A model generated the notes under the pieces. That model saw only the letters and a program-made list of their open reading frames with translations. It did no database searches and had not been told where the DNA came from. 64,000 bases of DNA, from positions 351,619 to 415,618 of the forward strand of contig NZ_JAMWMR010000002.1 in NCBI RefSeq assembly GCF_023887685.1. The letters are read 5' to 3'. The translations under genes and the position numbers were made by a program. This document shows, in pieces, positions 17,490 through 25,631 of this stretch. This stretch comes from Streptomyces macrolidinus (GTDB lineage Bacteria > Actinomycetota > Actinomycetes > Streptomycetales > Streptomycetaceae). How positions within the stretch are numbered: the first letter of the stretch is position 1; the number at the start of each line of letters is the position of its first letter.

Positions 17490-18377
17490 TCAGTGGACCG
17501 AGTGCTCCTCGAGCGGGAACGTCCCGCCCACGACCTCCTCGGCGAACGCCTTCGCCGCGTCACCCATGACCTGGCGCAGATCGGCGTACTTCTTCACGAA
17601 CTTCGGCACCCGGCCGCCGGTCAGCCCCAGCATGTCGGTGCCCACCAGGACCTGCGCGTCCGTCTCCGGGCCCGCGCCGATACCGACCGTCGGGATGTGC
17701 AGGACGCGCGTCACCTCGGCGGCCAGCTCGGCCGGGACCAGTTCGAGGACGACCGCGAACGCGCCCGCGTCCTGCACGGACTTCGCGTCCCGCAGAAGCT
17801 GCGCCGCGGCCTCCTCGCCGCGCCCCTGCACCCGGTAGCCCATGGCGTTGACCGACTGCGGGGTCAGCCCGATGTGCGCCATGACCGGGATGCCGGACTC
17901 CACCAGCAGCTCGATCTGGCGGTGCGAGCGCTCGCCGCCCTCCAGCTTCACGGCGCCGACACCGGCCTCCTTGACCAGGCGGGTGGCCGAGCGCAGCGCC
18001 TGCACCGGGCCCTCCTGGTACGAGCCGAAGGGCAGGTCGGCGACGATCAGGGCGCGCTGGGTGCCCCGGACGACCGCGGCGGACAGCACGGCCATCTCGT
18101 CGAGGGTGACGGGCACGGTGGTCTCGTACCCGAGGTGGCAGTTGCCCGCCGAGTCACCGACGAGCATGACCGGGATCCCGGCCTCGTCGAACACGGACGC
18201 GGTCATCGCGTCGTACGCGGTGAGCATCGGCCACTTCTCGCCGCGCTCCTTGGCGGCGGTGATGTCGCGTACGGTGATGCGGCGGGTGCTCTTCCCTCCG
18301 TACAGCGCCTTGCTGCTGTCGGACGGCTTGAGCGCGCCCTGCGCGGGCTGCATCTGGGCAGCCGGAAGCTGCGTCAT
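17490..18377 (-). CDS. panB: 3-methyl-2-oxobutanoate hydroxymethyltransferase (pantothenate biosynthesis)
   Basis: The enzyme transfers a hydroxymethyl group from methylene-tetrahydrofolate to ketoisovalerate, making ketopantoate. Family signatures: [19 protein letters not shown], the Mg-binding [35 protein letters not shown] with the catalytic Glu, and the closing [10 protein letters not shown] start at the ATG at 18377 (MTQLPAAQ), preceded by GAAGGAG at 8 nt, giving 295 residues; an ATG at 18398 would add seven. It is convergent with nadE, with a hairpin between them. Confidence 0.95.
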   Translation of the reverse strand: MTQLPAAQMQPAQGALKPSDSSKALYGGKSTRRITVRDITAAKERGEKWPMLTAYDAMTASVFDEAGIPVMLVGDSAGNCHLGYETTVPVTLDEMAVLSAAVVRGTQRALIVADLPFGSYQEGPVQALRSATRLVKEAGVGAVKLEGGERSHRQIELLVESGIPVMAHIGLTPQSVNAMGYRVQGRGEEAAAQLLRDAKSVQDAGAFAVVLELVPAELAAEVTRVLHIPTVGIGAGPETDAQVLVGTDMLGLTGGRVPKFVKKYADLRQVMGDAAKAFAEEVVGGTFPLEEHSVH

Positions 18378-18542
18378 CGCAACGGCTCCTTCTGTCATCT
18401 CGAGGCACCCTCACGGTGTCCCCGGATCACCTCCATGGTGGCACCTCGTGCCAGGCGGGGCCAGGGCGGGGGACGAGAGCGTCACCCAGAACGAGGTCCC
18501 ATACGGTCCCGTACAAGTGTTCGCAAGGTCTCGGTAAAGGAT

Positions 18543-18571
18543 TTACGATACGAGACGGTTCCGTATCGTAA
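18543..18571. promoter_or_regulatory. TetR-type operator upstream of the MFS efflux gene
   Basis: Perfect 10-bp arms, TTACGATACG (18543-18552) and CGTATCGTAA (18562-18571), around a 9-bp spacer. It ends 19 bp before the ATG at 18591, so binding would cover the promoter or start region. A weaker related element (CATACGGTCCCGTAC) lies about 45 bp upstream. The likely ligand is the TetR-family protein encoded at 20288-20908. Confidence 0.8.
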
Positions 18572-18590
18572 TACCCCTACGCTCAAGCGC

Positions 18591-20195
18591 ATGACATCTC
18601 CTGCTGCCCCTGTCGAACGCCGGGTTCCCGAGGCGATACACCGGCGACGGTGGGCCATCCTCGGTGTGCTGATGCTCAGCCTGCTGATCGTGGTGCTCGA
18701 CAACTCCATCCTGAACGTCGCCATCAAGACGATCTCCACTCCGGCACCGACCGGACTCGGCGCCACCCAGAGCGAGTTGGAGTGGGCCATCAACTCCTAC
18801 ACGCTCGTCTTCGCCGGACTGCTGTTCACCGCGGGCCTGCTCGGCGACCGCCTGGGCCGCAAGAAGACGCTGCTGGCCGGTCTCCTCGTCTTCGGCGTGG
18901 GCTCGGCGCTCGCGGCCGAGTCCGGCTCACCGGTCCAACTCATCGCGTTCCGCGCGGTCATGGGCCTCGGCGCCGCCTTCGTGATGCCCGCCACGCTCGC
19001 GATCCTGATGAACGTCTTCGAGCGCGAGGAGCAGCCCAAGGCCATCGGTATCTGGGCCGGCAGCGTCGGCCTCGCCATCGCCATCGGACCGATCACCGGC
19101 GGTGTGCTCCTCGACCACTTCTGGTGGGGCTCCGTCTTCCTGATCAACGTGCCCATCGTGGTCATCGCGCTGGGCCTGATGCTCTGGCTGGTCCCCGACT
19201 CCCGCGACCCCAACCCGGGCCATGTCGACCCCGTCGGCGTCGTCCTGTCGGTCGTCGGCCTGGTGCTGCTCGTCTACGGCATCATCAAGGGCGGCCAGCT
19301 CGCCGACTTCACCGACCTCACGGTGCTCGCCACCATCGCCGCCGGTGTCGCCGTGCTCGTGTTCTTCGTGGTGTACGAGAAGCGCAGCGACCACCCGTCC
19401 ATCGACGTCACGTACTTCAAGAACAAGGTCTTCTCCGCCGCCATCACCGCGATCGCGCTGGTCTTCTTCGCACTGATGGGCGTGACCTTCTTCTCCGTCT
19501 TCTACACCCAGAGCGTGCGCGGCTACACGCCGCTGCAGACCGGTCTGCTGATGCTGCCGCTGGCCGCCGCGCAGATGATCTTCGCGCCGCGCGCCCGGCT
19601 GCTGGTCGACCGGTTCGGCAACAAGGCCACGACCACCGCGGGCATGGTCCTCGTCGCCGCGATGCTCGCCGCGTTCGCGACACTGGAGGCGGACACGCCG
19701 ATCTGGTTCCTCGAGGTCATGTTCTTCCTCATGGGCACCGGCATGGCCCACATCATGACCCCGACCAGCGTCGTCATCATGCAGGCGCTGCCCCGCGAGA
19801 AGGCGGGCTCCGCGTCCGCGCTCAGCAACACCTTCCGCCAGGTCGGCGGCGCGCTCGGCATCGCGGTCCTCGGCTCCGTGCTGTCGACGGCGTACCGCAA
19901 CGGCATCCAGGACAAGCTCGGCCCGCTCCCGGCGGACGTGCGCCACACCGCGGGCGAGTCGATCGAGGCGACGCTCGGGGTGGCCGCGAAGCTCGGCCCG
20001 AACGGCAAGGCCCTGGTCGGCCCGGCCAACGACGCGTTCCTGCACGCCATGCACACCACGGCCCTGTGGGGCACGGGAGTCGCGCTGCTCGGCACGCTCG
20101 TGGTGGCCCTGTACCTGCCCGGCAAGCAGCAGCCCGCGCACCGTACGGAGCAGGGTGAGACGGAGGAGACGGAACTGGTGAGCGCGGAGAAGTGA
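18591..20195 (+). CDS. MFS drug-efflux transporter, DHA2 (EmrB/QacA) type
   Basis: A 534-residue transporter with about 14 hydrophobic segments. Helix 1 reads [21 protein letters not shown] with the DHA2 motif D1 (LDxTxxNVA-like). Motif A is [13 protein letters not shown], and motif C-like [15 protein letters not shown] is present. It would export hydrophobic or cationic drugs by proton exchange; the substrate is unknown. The start is set by the first Met after the 29-bp palindromic operator; the reading frame is open far upstream but overlaps panB antisense. The tetR gene downstream on the same strand probably controls it. Confidence 0.93.
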   Translation: MTSPAAPVERRVPEAIHRRRWAILGVLMLSLLIVVLDNSILNVAIKTISTPAPTGLGATQSELEWAINSYTLVFAGLLFTAGLLGDRLGRKKTLLAGLLVFGVGSALAAESGSPVQLIAFRAVMGLGAAFVMPATLAILMNVFEREEQPKAIGIWAGSVGLAIAIGPITGGVLLDHFWWGSVFLINVPIVVIALGLMLWLVPDSRDPNPGHVDPVGVVLSVVGLVLLVYGIIKGGQLADFTDLTVLATIAAGVAVLVFFVVYEKRSDHPSIDVTYFKNKVFSAAITAIALVFFALMGVTFFSVFYTQSVRGYTPLQTGLLMLPLAAAQMIFAPRARLLVDRFGNKATTTAGMVLVAAMLAAFATLEADTPIWFLEVMFFLMGTGMAHIMTPTSVVIMQALPREKAGSASALSNTFRQVGGALGIAVLGSVLSTAYRNGIQDKLGPLPADVRHTAGESIEATLGVAAKLGPNGKALVGPANDAFLHAMHTTALWGTGVALLGTLVVALYLPGKQQPAHRTEQGETEETELVSAEK

Positions 20196-20287
20196 GGCAG
20201 GCTTCGGCCGGGCACCCGGGGGCGGGGTGTCCGGCACGGCACAGGGGGGCAAGAATCATCCCAGTGCAGCATGGACGGAGTCGAAAC

Positions 20288-20908
20288 GTGAGCCTTGCCG
20301 ACAGCGGCCCCCGGCAGGACTGCCCCGTACGCGGACGCCCCCGCAGCGAGGCCGTCGAACGGGCCATCATCGACGGCGTGATGAAGCTCATCGAGGACGG
20401 GGTGCCCCTCGCGGACCTGTCCATCGAGCGCATCGCCCGCACCGCCGGTGTCGGCAAGGCCACCATCTACCGCCGCTGGAGCAACAAGGACGACCTCTTC
20501 ATCGACGCGGTGCGCTCCGCCGAGCCCGAGGACCCCGAGCTGCCCGGCGTCTCGATGCGCGACGACCTCGTCGTCCTCCTGGAGTACCTGCGCAGGCGCG
20601 GCCTCGCCAGCCGCACCTCGGCGCTCCTGCACAACGCGCACGTCCAGATGAAGTCCAACCCCAAGATCTGGGCCGCGTACCACGCGTGCGTCGTCGCCCC
20701 CCGGCGCCGGCTCGGGACCGAGGTCCTGCGCCGCGGGCAGAAGAACGGCGAACTGCGCGAGGACGTGGACGTGGAGCTGATGAACGACATCATCGTCGGC
20801 CCCATGCTCGTACGCTCCGTGCTGCGCCCCGACTCCGAACTGGAGGAGGGCCTCGCCGAGCGGATCGTCGACACGGTCCTGGAAGGCCTGCGCCCCGTCA
20901 GTTCGTAG
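20288..20908 (+). CDS. TetR/AcrR-family repressor, probable regulator of the adjacent efflux gene
   Basis: A 206-residue regulator. Helix-turn-helix at about residues 40-62: LSIERIARTAGVGKATIYRRWSNKDDLF, a classic TetR signature. The C-terminal ligand domain is of the type common in Streptomyces efflux regulators (PRRRLGTEVLRRGQKNGELREDVDVEL). The GTG at 20288 has GGAG at 7 nt. It lies 92 bp downstream of the MFS gene on the same strand, so it may be co-transcribed and feed back on the palindrome at 18543-18571. Confidence 0.9.
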   Translation: MSLADSGPRQDCPVRGRPRSEAVERAIIDGVMKLIEDGVPLADLSIERIARTAGVGKATIYRRWSNKDDLFIDAVRSAEPEDPELPGVSMRDDLVVLLEYLRRRGLASRTSALLHNAHVQMKSNPKIWAAYHACVVAPRRRLGTEVLRRGQKNGELREDVDVELMNDIIVGPMLVRSVLRPDSELEEGLAERIVDTVLEGLRPVSS

Positions 20909-20963
20909 CCCGGTGCCCCGTGTCCCGTGCCCGGTGCCCCGTGCCTCGTGTCCCGGTGGCCCG
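20909..20963. repeat. Degenerate direct repeats after the tetR gene
   Basis: The 14-mer CCCGGTGCCCCGTG begins at 20909 and 20930, and a degenerate copy CCCGGTGGCCCG begins at 20952, a period of 21-22 bp. The array starts inside the stop-codon flank of the tetR gene. It occupies the first part of the 236-bp gap before the next gene; the rest of the gap shows only a possible promoter. Confidence 0.5.
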
Positions 20964-21144
20964 ACAGATCTTGTACGCGTTTCGTCACAAGAGTCCGGCT
21001 CGGGAGAGTGTGCGGAACTCCGGGCACCGCCTTCTTCGTCCTCGTGCCCGTACGGCCGTCATGGACGGCAGGATGGAACGTGATCATCCCCTAGGGTCTA
21101 CCGGTGGGGACGACGGTGTGCACGGCAGGCTGTGAGGCGACGGA

Positions 21145-22182
21145 ATGGCGCAGGCGTACATGACGGAGACGGGCAGCGGCGGACAGGGACCGGACCGCCG
21201 AGGGTCCTGGCTCCGGCGCCTGACCGACACCCTGCGCGGCGACCGGGGCATCTGGCGTCGCGGCACCGTCCTGGCCGCCGTCGCGGTGATCCTCGCGCTG
21301 GTGATGCTGCTGCACGCCCGTATCCCCAACCGGGTCGGCAACCTCGGCAGCCTCAACGAGACGTTCCTGCCCTGGCTCGGGGTGCTCGTCCCACTGCTGC
21401 TGATCCTCGCGCTGGTGCGGAGATCGGCCACCGCGCTGATCGCCGTCCTGCTGCCCGCAGTCATCTGGCTGAACCTCTTCGGCGGGCTGGTCGGCGACAA
21501 GACCGCCACGGGCGGCGAGTTGACGGTCGCCACGCACAACGTCAACGCGGAGAACCCCGACCCCTCCGACACCGCCCGCGACGTGGCCGCCTCCGGCGCG
21601 CAGGTACTGGCCCTGGAGGAGCTGACGCCGTCCGCGGTGCCGGTGTACGAGAAGGCGCTGGCGTCGACGTACCGCTACCACGCGGTCGTCGGCACGGTCG
21701 GGCTGTGGAGCACGTACCCGATGACCGGGGTCAAGGCCGTCGACATCAAGCTGGGCTGGAAGCGGGCGATGCGGGCCACCGTGGCCACGCCGAAGGGAGA
21801 GGTCGCCGTCTACGTCGCCCATATGCCCTCGGTACGGGTGAAGCTGGCGGCCGGGTTCACCGCGCGGCAGCGGGACACCAGCGCGGAGGCGCTCGGCGAG
21901 TCCATCGCCGACGAGCGGCTCGACAAGGTGATCCTGCTCGGCGACCTCAACGGCACCATGAACGACCGCTCGCTCAAGGGCGTCACCTCGCAGATGCGCT
22001 CCACGCAGGGCGCGGCGGGCAGCGGCTTCGGGTTCAGTTGGCCCGCGGCCTTCCCGATGGCGCGGATCGACCAGATCATGGTCCGGGGCATCGAACCGGT
22101 CAGCTCATGGACCCTGCCACGGACCGGGAGCGACCACCTGCCGGTCGCGGCGCGGGTGAAGGTCGACACCTCGGCGTCCTGA
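21145..22182 (+). CDS. Membrane-anchored endonuclease/exonuclease/phosphatase-family protein
   Basis: A 345-residue protein. Three membrane segments (about residues 40-60, 70-88 and 95-115) precede an extracytoplasmic DNase I-like domain. Domain motifs are THNVNAEN (metal-binding Asn), LALEELTP (Glu), LLGDLNGTMND (Asp/Asn pair) and the closing RIDQIMVRG and GSDHLPVAA (Asp-His). All catalytic residues seem present, so it is probably an active phosphodiesterase or nuclease on the outer face of the membrane. GAGG lies 7 nt before the ATG. Similar proteins occur in many actinobacteria with no assigned substrate. Confidence 0.88.
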   Translation: MAQAYMTETGSGGQGPDRRGSWLRRLTDTLRGDRGIWRRGTVLAAVAVILALVMLLHARIPNRVGNLGSLNETFLPWLGVLVPLLLILALVRRSATALIAVLLPAVIWLNLFGGLVGDKTATGGELTVATHNVNAENPDPSDTARDVAASGAQVLALEELTPSAVPVYEKALASTYRYHAVVGTVGLWSTYPMTGVKAVDIKLGWKRAMRATVATPKGEVAVYVAHMPSVRVKLAAGFTARQRDTSAEALGESIADERLDKVILLGDLNGTMNDRSLKGVTSQMRSTQGAAGSGFGFSWPAAFPMARIDQIMVRGIEPVSSWTLPRTGSDHLPVAARVKVDTSAS

Positions 22183-22265
22183 CCGCTTCACCCCCGCGGG
22201 GTCGTTTGTTCCCCGTTCGAACATAAGATGAGTCGTCCATAAGAGTGGGCCGTCCGGATCGTCCT

Positions 22266-22380
22266 CCGCTCCTCGCGAGTGATCATCGCTTCTCGCAAGC
22301 GACCTTCACTCCTCGCGAGCGATCCTTCGCTCCCCGGAGCGACCGCACTCCTCGCACGCCCCCTCGCTTCCTCGAACGAC
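22266..22380. repeat. Degenerate ~21-bp tandem repeats in front of an MFS gene
   Basis: Three fairly well matched units begin at 22266, 22287 and 22308, then two to three decayed ones follow. The shared core is CTCCTCGCGAGCGA, which contains the dyad CTCGCGAG. The array fills the leader between a candidate promoter (-10 TAAGAT at 22224-22229, next to the 8-bp palindrome GTTCGAAC) and the start codon, so it would be part of the 5' UTR. Confidence 0.65.
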
Positions 22381-22401
22381 CCTCGAAAGACGAAGGCCCC
22401 C

Positions 22402-23619
22402 ATGCCCCTGGCCCTGCTCGCCCTCGCCGTGGGCGCCTTCGGTATCGGCACCACCGAGTTCGTGATGATGGGCCTGCTGCCCGGCGTCGCGAGCGATCTG
22501 CACATCTCCATCCCCACCGCCGGGCATCTGGTCTCGGCGTACGCGCTGGGCGTGGTGATCGGCGCGCCGCTGCTCGCCGCGGTCACGGCCCGGATGCCGC
22601 GCCGTACGGTCCTGATCGGCCTGATGGTCCTGTTCGTCCTGGGCAACGCGCTGTCCGGGCTCGCCCCCGGCTACCACGGGCTGCTGGCCGCGCGGTTCCT
22701 GAGCGGTCTGCCGCACGGCGCGTTCTTCGGCGTGGGCGCGGTCGTCGCCACCCACCTCGTCGCGCCCGAACGCAAGGCCCGCTCGGTCTCGTTGATGTTC
22801 CTGGGCCTGACGGTCGCGAACATCGCGGGCGTGCCGGTGGCGACGCTGGCGGGCCAGCATCTGGGGTGGCGGGTCACGTTCCTGGGCGTGAGCGCCGTGG
22901 GCGTGGCCGCGATCGTCTCCCTGTTCCTCCTGATCCCGAGGGACGACGCCCCCGCCCCGGCGGGCGGCCTGCGGGGCGAGTTGGCGGCGCTGCGGTCCCT
23001 GCCGGTCTGGCTGGCGCTCGGGACGACGGTGGCGGGCTTCGGGGCGCTGTTCTCGGCGTACAGCTATGTGACGCCGATGCTGACGGACGCGGCGGGATAC
23101 GCGGACAGCAGTGTCACCCTGCTGCTGGCCCTGTTCGGGGTGGGCGCGACGATCGGCAACCTCGCCGGCGGGCGGCTCGCGGACCTCTCGCTGCGAGGCA
23201 CGCTGCTCGGCGGCATGACCGCGCTGATGGCCGTGCTGTGCCTGTTCCCGCTGCTCATGGGCGCCCCGTGGAGCGCGGCGCTGGCCGTGACGCTGCTGGG
23301 CACAGCGGCGTTCGTCACCGGCTCGCCGCTGCAACTGATGGTCATGGAGAAGGCGTCGGCGGCCCCGTCCCTGGCATCCTCGGCGAACCAGGCCGCGTTC
23401 AACCTCGCCAACGCGGGCGGTGCCTGGATCGGCGGCCTCGCTCTGGCCGCGGGCTTCTCCGTCACCTCCCCGGCCCTGGCGGGCGCGGCCCTCGCGGCGC
23501 TGGGCCTGGCGGTGGCGGGCCTCGCCTACGCGGTCGACCGCCGCACCGCTCCTCAGCCGGGCCCGGAACGCCTGGTGGCGACCCATGTCCCGGAGCCCAC
23601 GGAGAGCGTGCGCGGCTGA
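22402..23619 (+). CDS. MFS transporter of the Cmx/CmrA (chloramphenicol-efflux-like) DHA1 group
   Basis: A 405-residue 12-helix transporter. It begins MPLALLALAVGAFGIGTTEFVMMGLLP, the hallmark of the AraJ/CmrA drug-exporter group. Motif A reads AVTARMPRRTVLIG, and LPHGAFFGVGAVVAT follows in helix 4. Export of chloramphenicol or other small molecules is a family-based guess. The ATG at 22402 lacks a strong ribosome site; in-frame upstream sequence is the repeat array and is not credible coding. Confidence 0.88.
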   Translation: MPLALLALAVGAFGIGTTEFVMMGLLPGVASDLHISIPTAGHLVSAYALGVVIGAPLLAAVTARMPRRTVLIGLMVLFVLGNALSGLAPGYHGLLAARFLSGLPHGAFFGVGAVVATHLVAPERKARSVSLMFLGLTVANIAGVPVATLAGQHLGWRVTFLGVSAVGVAAIVSLFLLIPRDDAPAPAGGLRGELAALRSLPVWLALGTTVAGFGALFSAYSYVTPMLTDAAGYADSSVTLLLALFGVGATIGNLAGGRLADLSLRGTLLGGMTALMAVLCLFPLLMGAPWSAALAVTLLGTAAFVTGSPLQLMVMEKASAAPSLASSANQAAFNLANAGGAWIGGLALAAGFSVTSPALAGAALAALGLAVAGLAYAVDRRTAPQPGPERLVATHVPEPTESVRG

Positions 23620-23761
23620 GCGCCGGGCATGCTCCGGACGGACTGCCGGTGGCCCGTCCGTCGGTGGCCCGTAGACGGATCGTCGGCGGTTCGTCGGCGG
23701 GTGCGGCGGCTGTAGGTGACCTGTCGGCGGTCTGTCGGCGGCGGCTGGCACCGTCATCGGC

Positions 23762-24790
23762 ATGACACGCATCGACAACACTCCCCACGACGCCGTATCG
23801 GACGCGGCCGTCACCGTACGGGGGCTGGTCAAGCACTACGGCGAGACCAAAGCGCTGGACGGCGTCGACCTCGACGTGCGCGAGGGCACCGTCCTCGGGG
23901 TGCTCGGGCCGAACGGCGCCGGGAAGACCACCCTCGTCCGCTGTCTGTCCACCCTCATCACCCCGGACGCCGGGCAGGCGACGGTCGCGGGCTACGACGT
24001 CGTCCGCCAGCCCCGGCAGACCCGCCGCGTGATCGGTCTCACCGGCCAGTACGCGTCGGTGGACGAGAAGCTCTCCGGCTACGAGAACCTCTACATGATC
24101 GGCCGGCTGCTCGATCTGTCCCGCAAGGAGTCCCGCGCACGGGCCGACGGCCTCCTGGAGCGGTTCTCGCTCACGGAGGCGGCCAAGCGCCCGGCGTCCA
24201 CGTACTCCGGCGGTATGCGCCGCCGCCTCGACCTCGCCGCGTCCATGATCGGGCACCCCGCCGTGCTGTACCTGGACGAGCCGACCACCGGTCTCGACCC
24301 GCGCACGAGGAACGAAGTGTGGACCGAGGTCAAGCGGATGGTCGCCGAGGGCGCGACCGTACTGCTCACCACCCAGTACATGGAGGAGGCCGAGCAGTTG
24401 GCCTCCGAGCTGACCGTCATCGACCGCGGCAAGGTCATCGCGGGCGGCCGGGTCGACGAGCTGAAGGCCAGGGTCGGCGGCCGTACTCTGCGCATCCGCC
24501 CGGCCGACCCGCAGGAGCTGCGCCCGACGGCCACGGCGCTCGACGAGTTCGGCCTCACCGGGATCGGCAAGGCGACCGCGGACACCGAGACCGGCACCGT
24601 CCTCGTCCCGATCCTCAGTGACGAGCAACTGACCGCGGTGGTCGGCGCGGTCACCGCCCGCGGCATCACGCTCGCCGGTATCACCACCGAACTGCCCAGT
24701 CTGGACGAGGTGTTCCTGTCCCTGACCGGTCACAAGATCAGCAGCCCGCAGGACGACGCGTCCGCTGCCCGCGAGGAGGTCGCCGCATGA
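23762..24790 (+). CDS. DrrA-like ABC transporter ATP-binding protein
   Basis: A 342-residue ATPase: Walker A GPNGAGKTTLVR (about residue 50), Q-loop in GLTGQYASVDEKLSGYENL, signature TYSGGMRRRLDLA, Walker B VLYLDEPTTGLDPR, and H-loop-equivalent TQYMEEAEQLA. The C-terminal about 100 residues match the DrrA-type extension. It powers export with the permease encoded next, whose start overlaps its stop (ATGA, 24787-24790). The preceding 142-bp gap contains reiterated GTCGGCGG motifs and the promoter. Confidence 0.94.
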   Translation: MTRIDNTPHDAVSDAAVTVRGLVKHYGETKALDGVDLDVREGTVLGVLGPNGAGKTTLVRCLSTLITPDAGQATVAGYDVVRQPRQTRRVIGLTGQYASVDEKLSGYENLYMIGRLLDLSRKESRARADGLLERFSLTEAAKRPASTYSGGMRRRLDLAASMIGHPAVLYLDEPTTGLDPRTRNEVWTEVKRMVAEGATVLLTTQYMEEAEQLASELTVIDRGKVIAGGRVDELKARVGGRTLRIRPADPQELRPTATALDEFGLTGIGKATADTETGTVLVPILSDEQLTAVVGAVTARGITLAGITTELPSLDEVFLSLTGHKISSPQDDASAAREEVAA

Positions 24791-25605
24791 GCGCCGCCAC
24801 TCTCACCAGCCCCGTGACCGTCGGCGAGGGCCGGATCGGACTGCGCGGCAATCTACGCCACATCGGTGCCCTGATCCGCCGCAACCTGCTGTGGATCCGG
24901 CAGGACCCGGAGTCGATGTTCGACGCGGTCCTGATGCCGATCGTCTTCACCCTGCTGTTCGTGTTCGTCTTCGGCGGAGCCATCGCGGGCACCGACAACC
25001 GCGAGGCCTACGTCAACTACGTGGTGCCCGGCCTGATGGCGATGATGGGCATGAACATCGCCATGGGCGTCGGGACCGGCTTCAACCAGGACTTCCAGAC
25101 GGGCGTGATGGACCGCTTCCGGTCCCTGCCGATCGCCCGCTCCTCCGTCCTGATCGCGAAGATCGTCGTGGAGCTGGCCCGGATGCTGGTCGCCATCGCG
25201 ATCCTGCTCACGGTCGGCTTCCTGCTCGGCCTGTCCGTCTCGAACGTGCCGGGCCTGTTCGCCGCCATCGGTCTGGCGGCGGTGTTCGGCTTCGGGATCA
25301 TGTGGATCTTCCTGACCATGGGCGTGGTGATGAAGAACGCCCAGGCCATCCAGGCGATGGGATTCCTCGTGCTGATGCCCTTGCAGTTCGGCTCGTCGAT
25401 CTTCGCGCCGACGGACACGATGCCCGGCTGGCTCCAGGCCTTCACGGACTACAACCCGCTGTCGTCGCTGGCGGACGCCGCCCGCGGTCTGATGAACGGC
25501 GGCCGGCCGATCGCCCACGACGTGCTGGTGACCGTGATCTGGTCGGTGGTCCTCACGGCGGTCATGGCCCCCATCGCCATCCGCAAGTACACGACGAAGA
25601 GCTGA
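24787..25605 (+). CDS. DrrB-like ABC-2 transporter permease
   Basis: A 272-residue ABC-2 type permease with six predicted membrane segments (for example MPIVFTLLFVFVFGGAIAG and AIAILLTVGFLLGLSV). A conserved cytoplasmic loop reads GVMDRFRSLPIARSSVL, and near the C-terminus is the family motif LQAFTDYNPLSSLADAARGL. With the upstream ATPase it forms a DrrAB-type exporter, probably for a hydrophobic drug or metabolite. It is convergent with the large regulator gene; a small GACCGG/CCGGTC dyad lies between the two stops. Confidence 0.93.
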   Translation: MSAATLTSPVTVGEGRIGLRGNLRHIGALIRRNLLWIRQDPESMFDAVLMPIVFTLLFVFVFGGAIAGTDNREAYVNYVVPGLMAMMGMNIAMGVGTGFNQDFQTGVMDRFRSLPIARSSVLIAKIVVELARMLVAIAILLTVGFLLGLSVSNVPGLFAAIGLAAVFGFGIMWIFLTMGVVMKNAQAIQAMGFLVLMPLQFGSSIFAPTDTMPGWLQAFTDYNPLSSLADAARGLMNGGRPIAHDVLVTVIWSVVLTAVMAPIAIRKYTTKS

Positions 25606-25631
25606 CCGGGCACCGGCATCACCGGTCCGCG

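Noticed and set aside
16203..20195. A 1330-codon plus-strand frame across nadE, panB and the MFS gene
   Set aside because: Only the last 534 codons are a protein; upstream parts are out of frame with nadE and antisense to panB.
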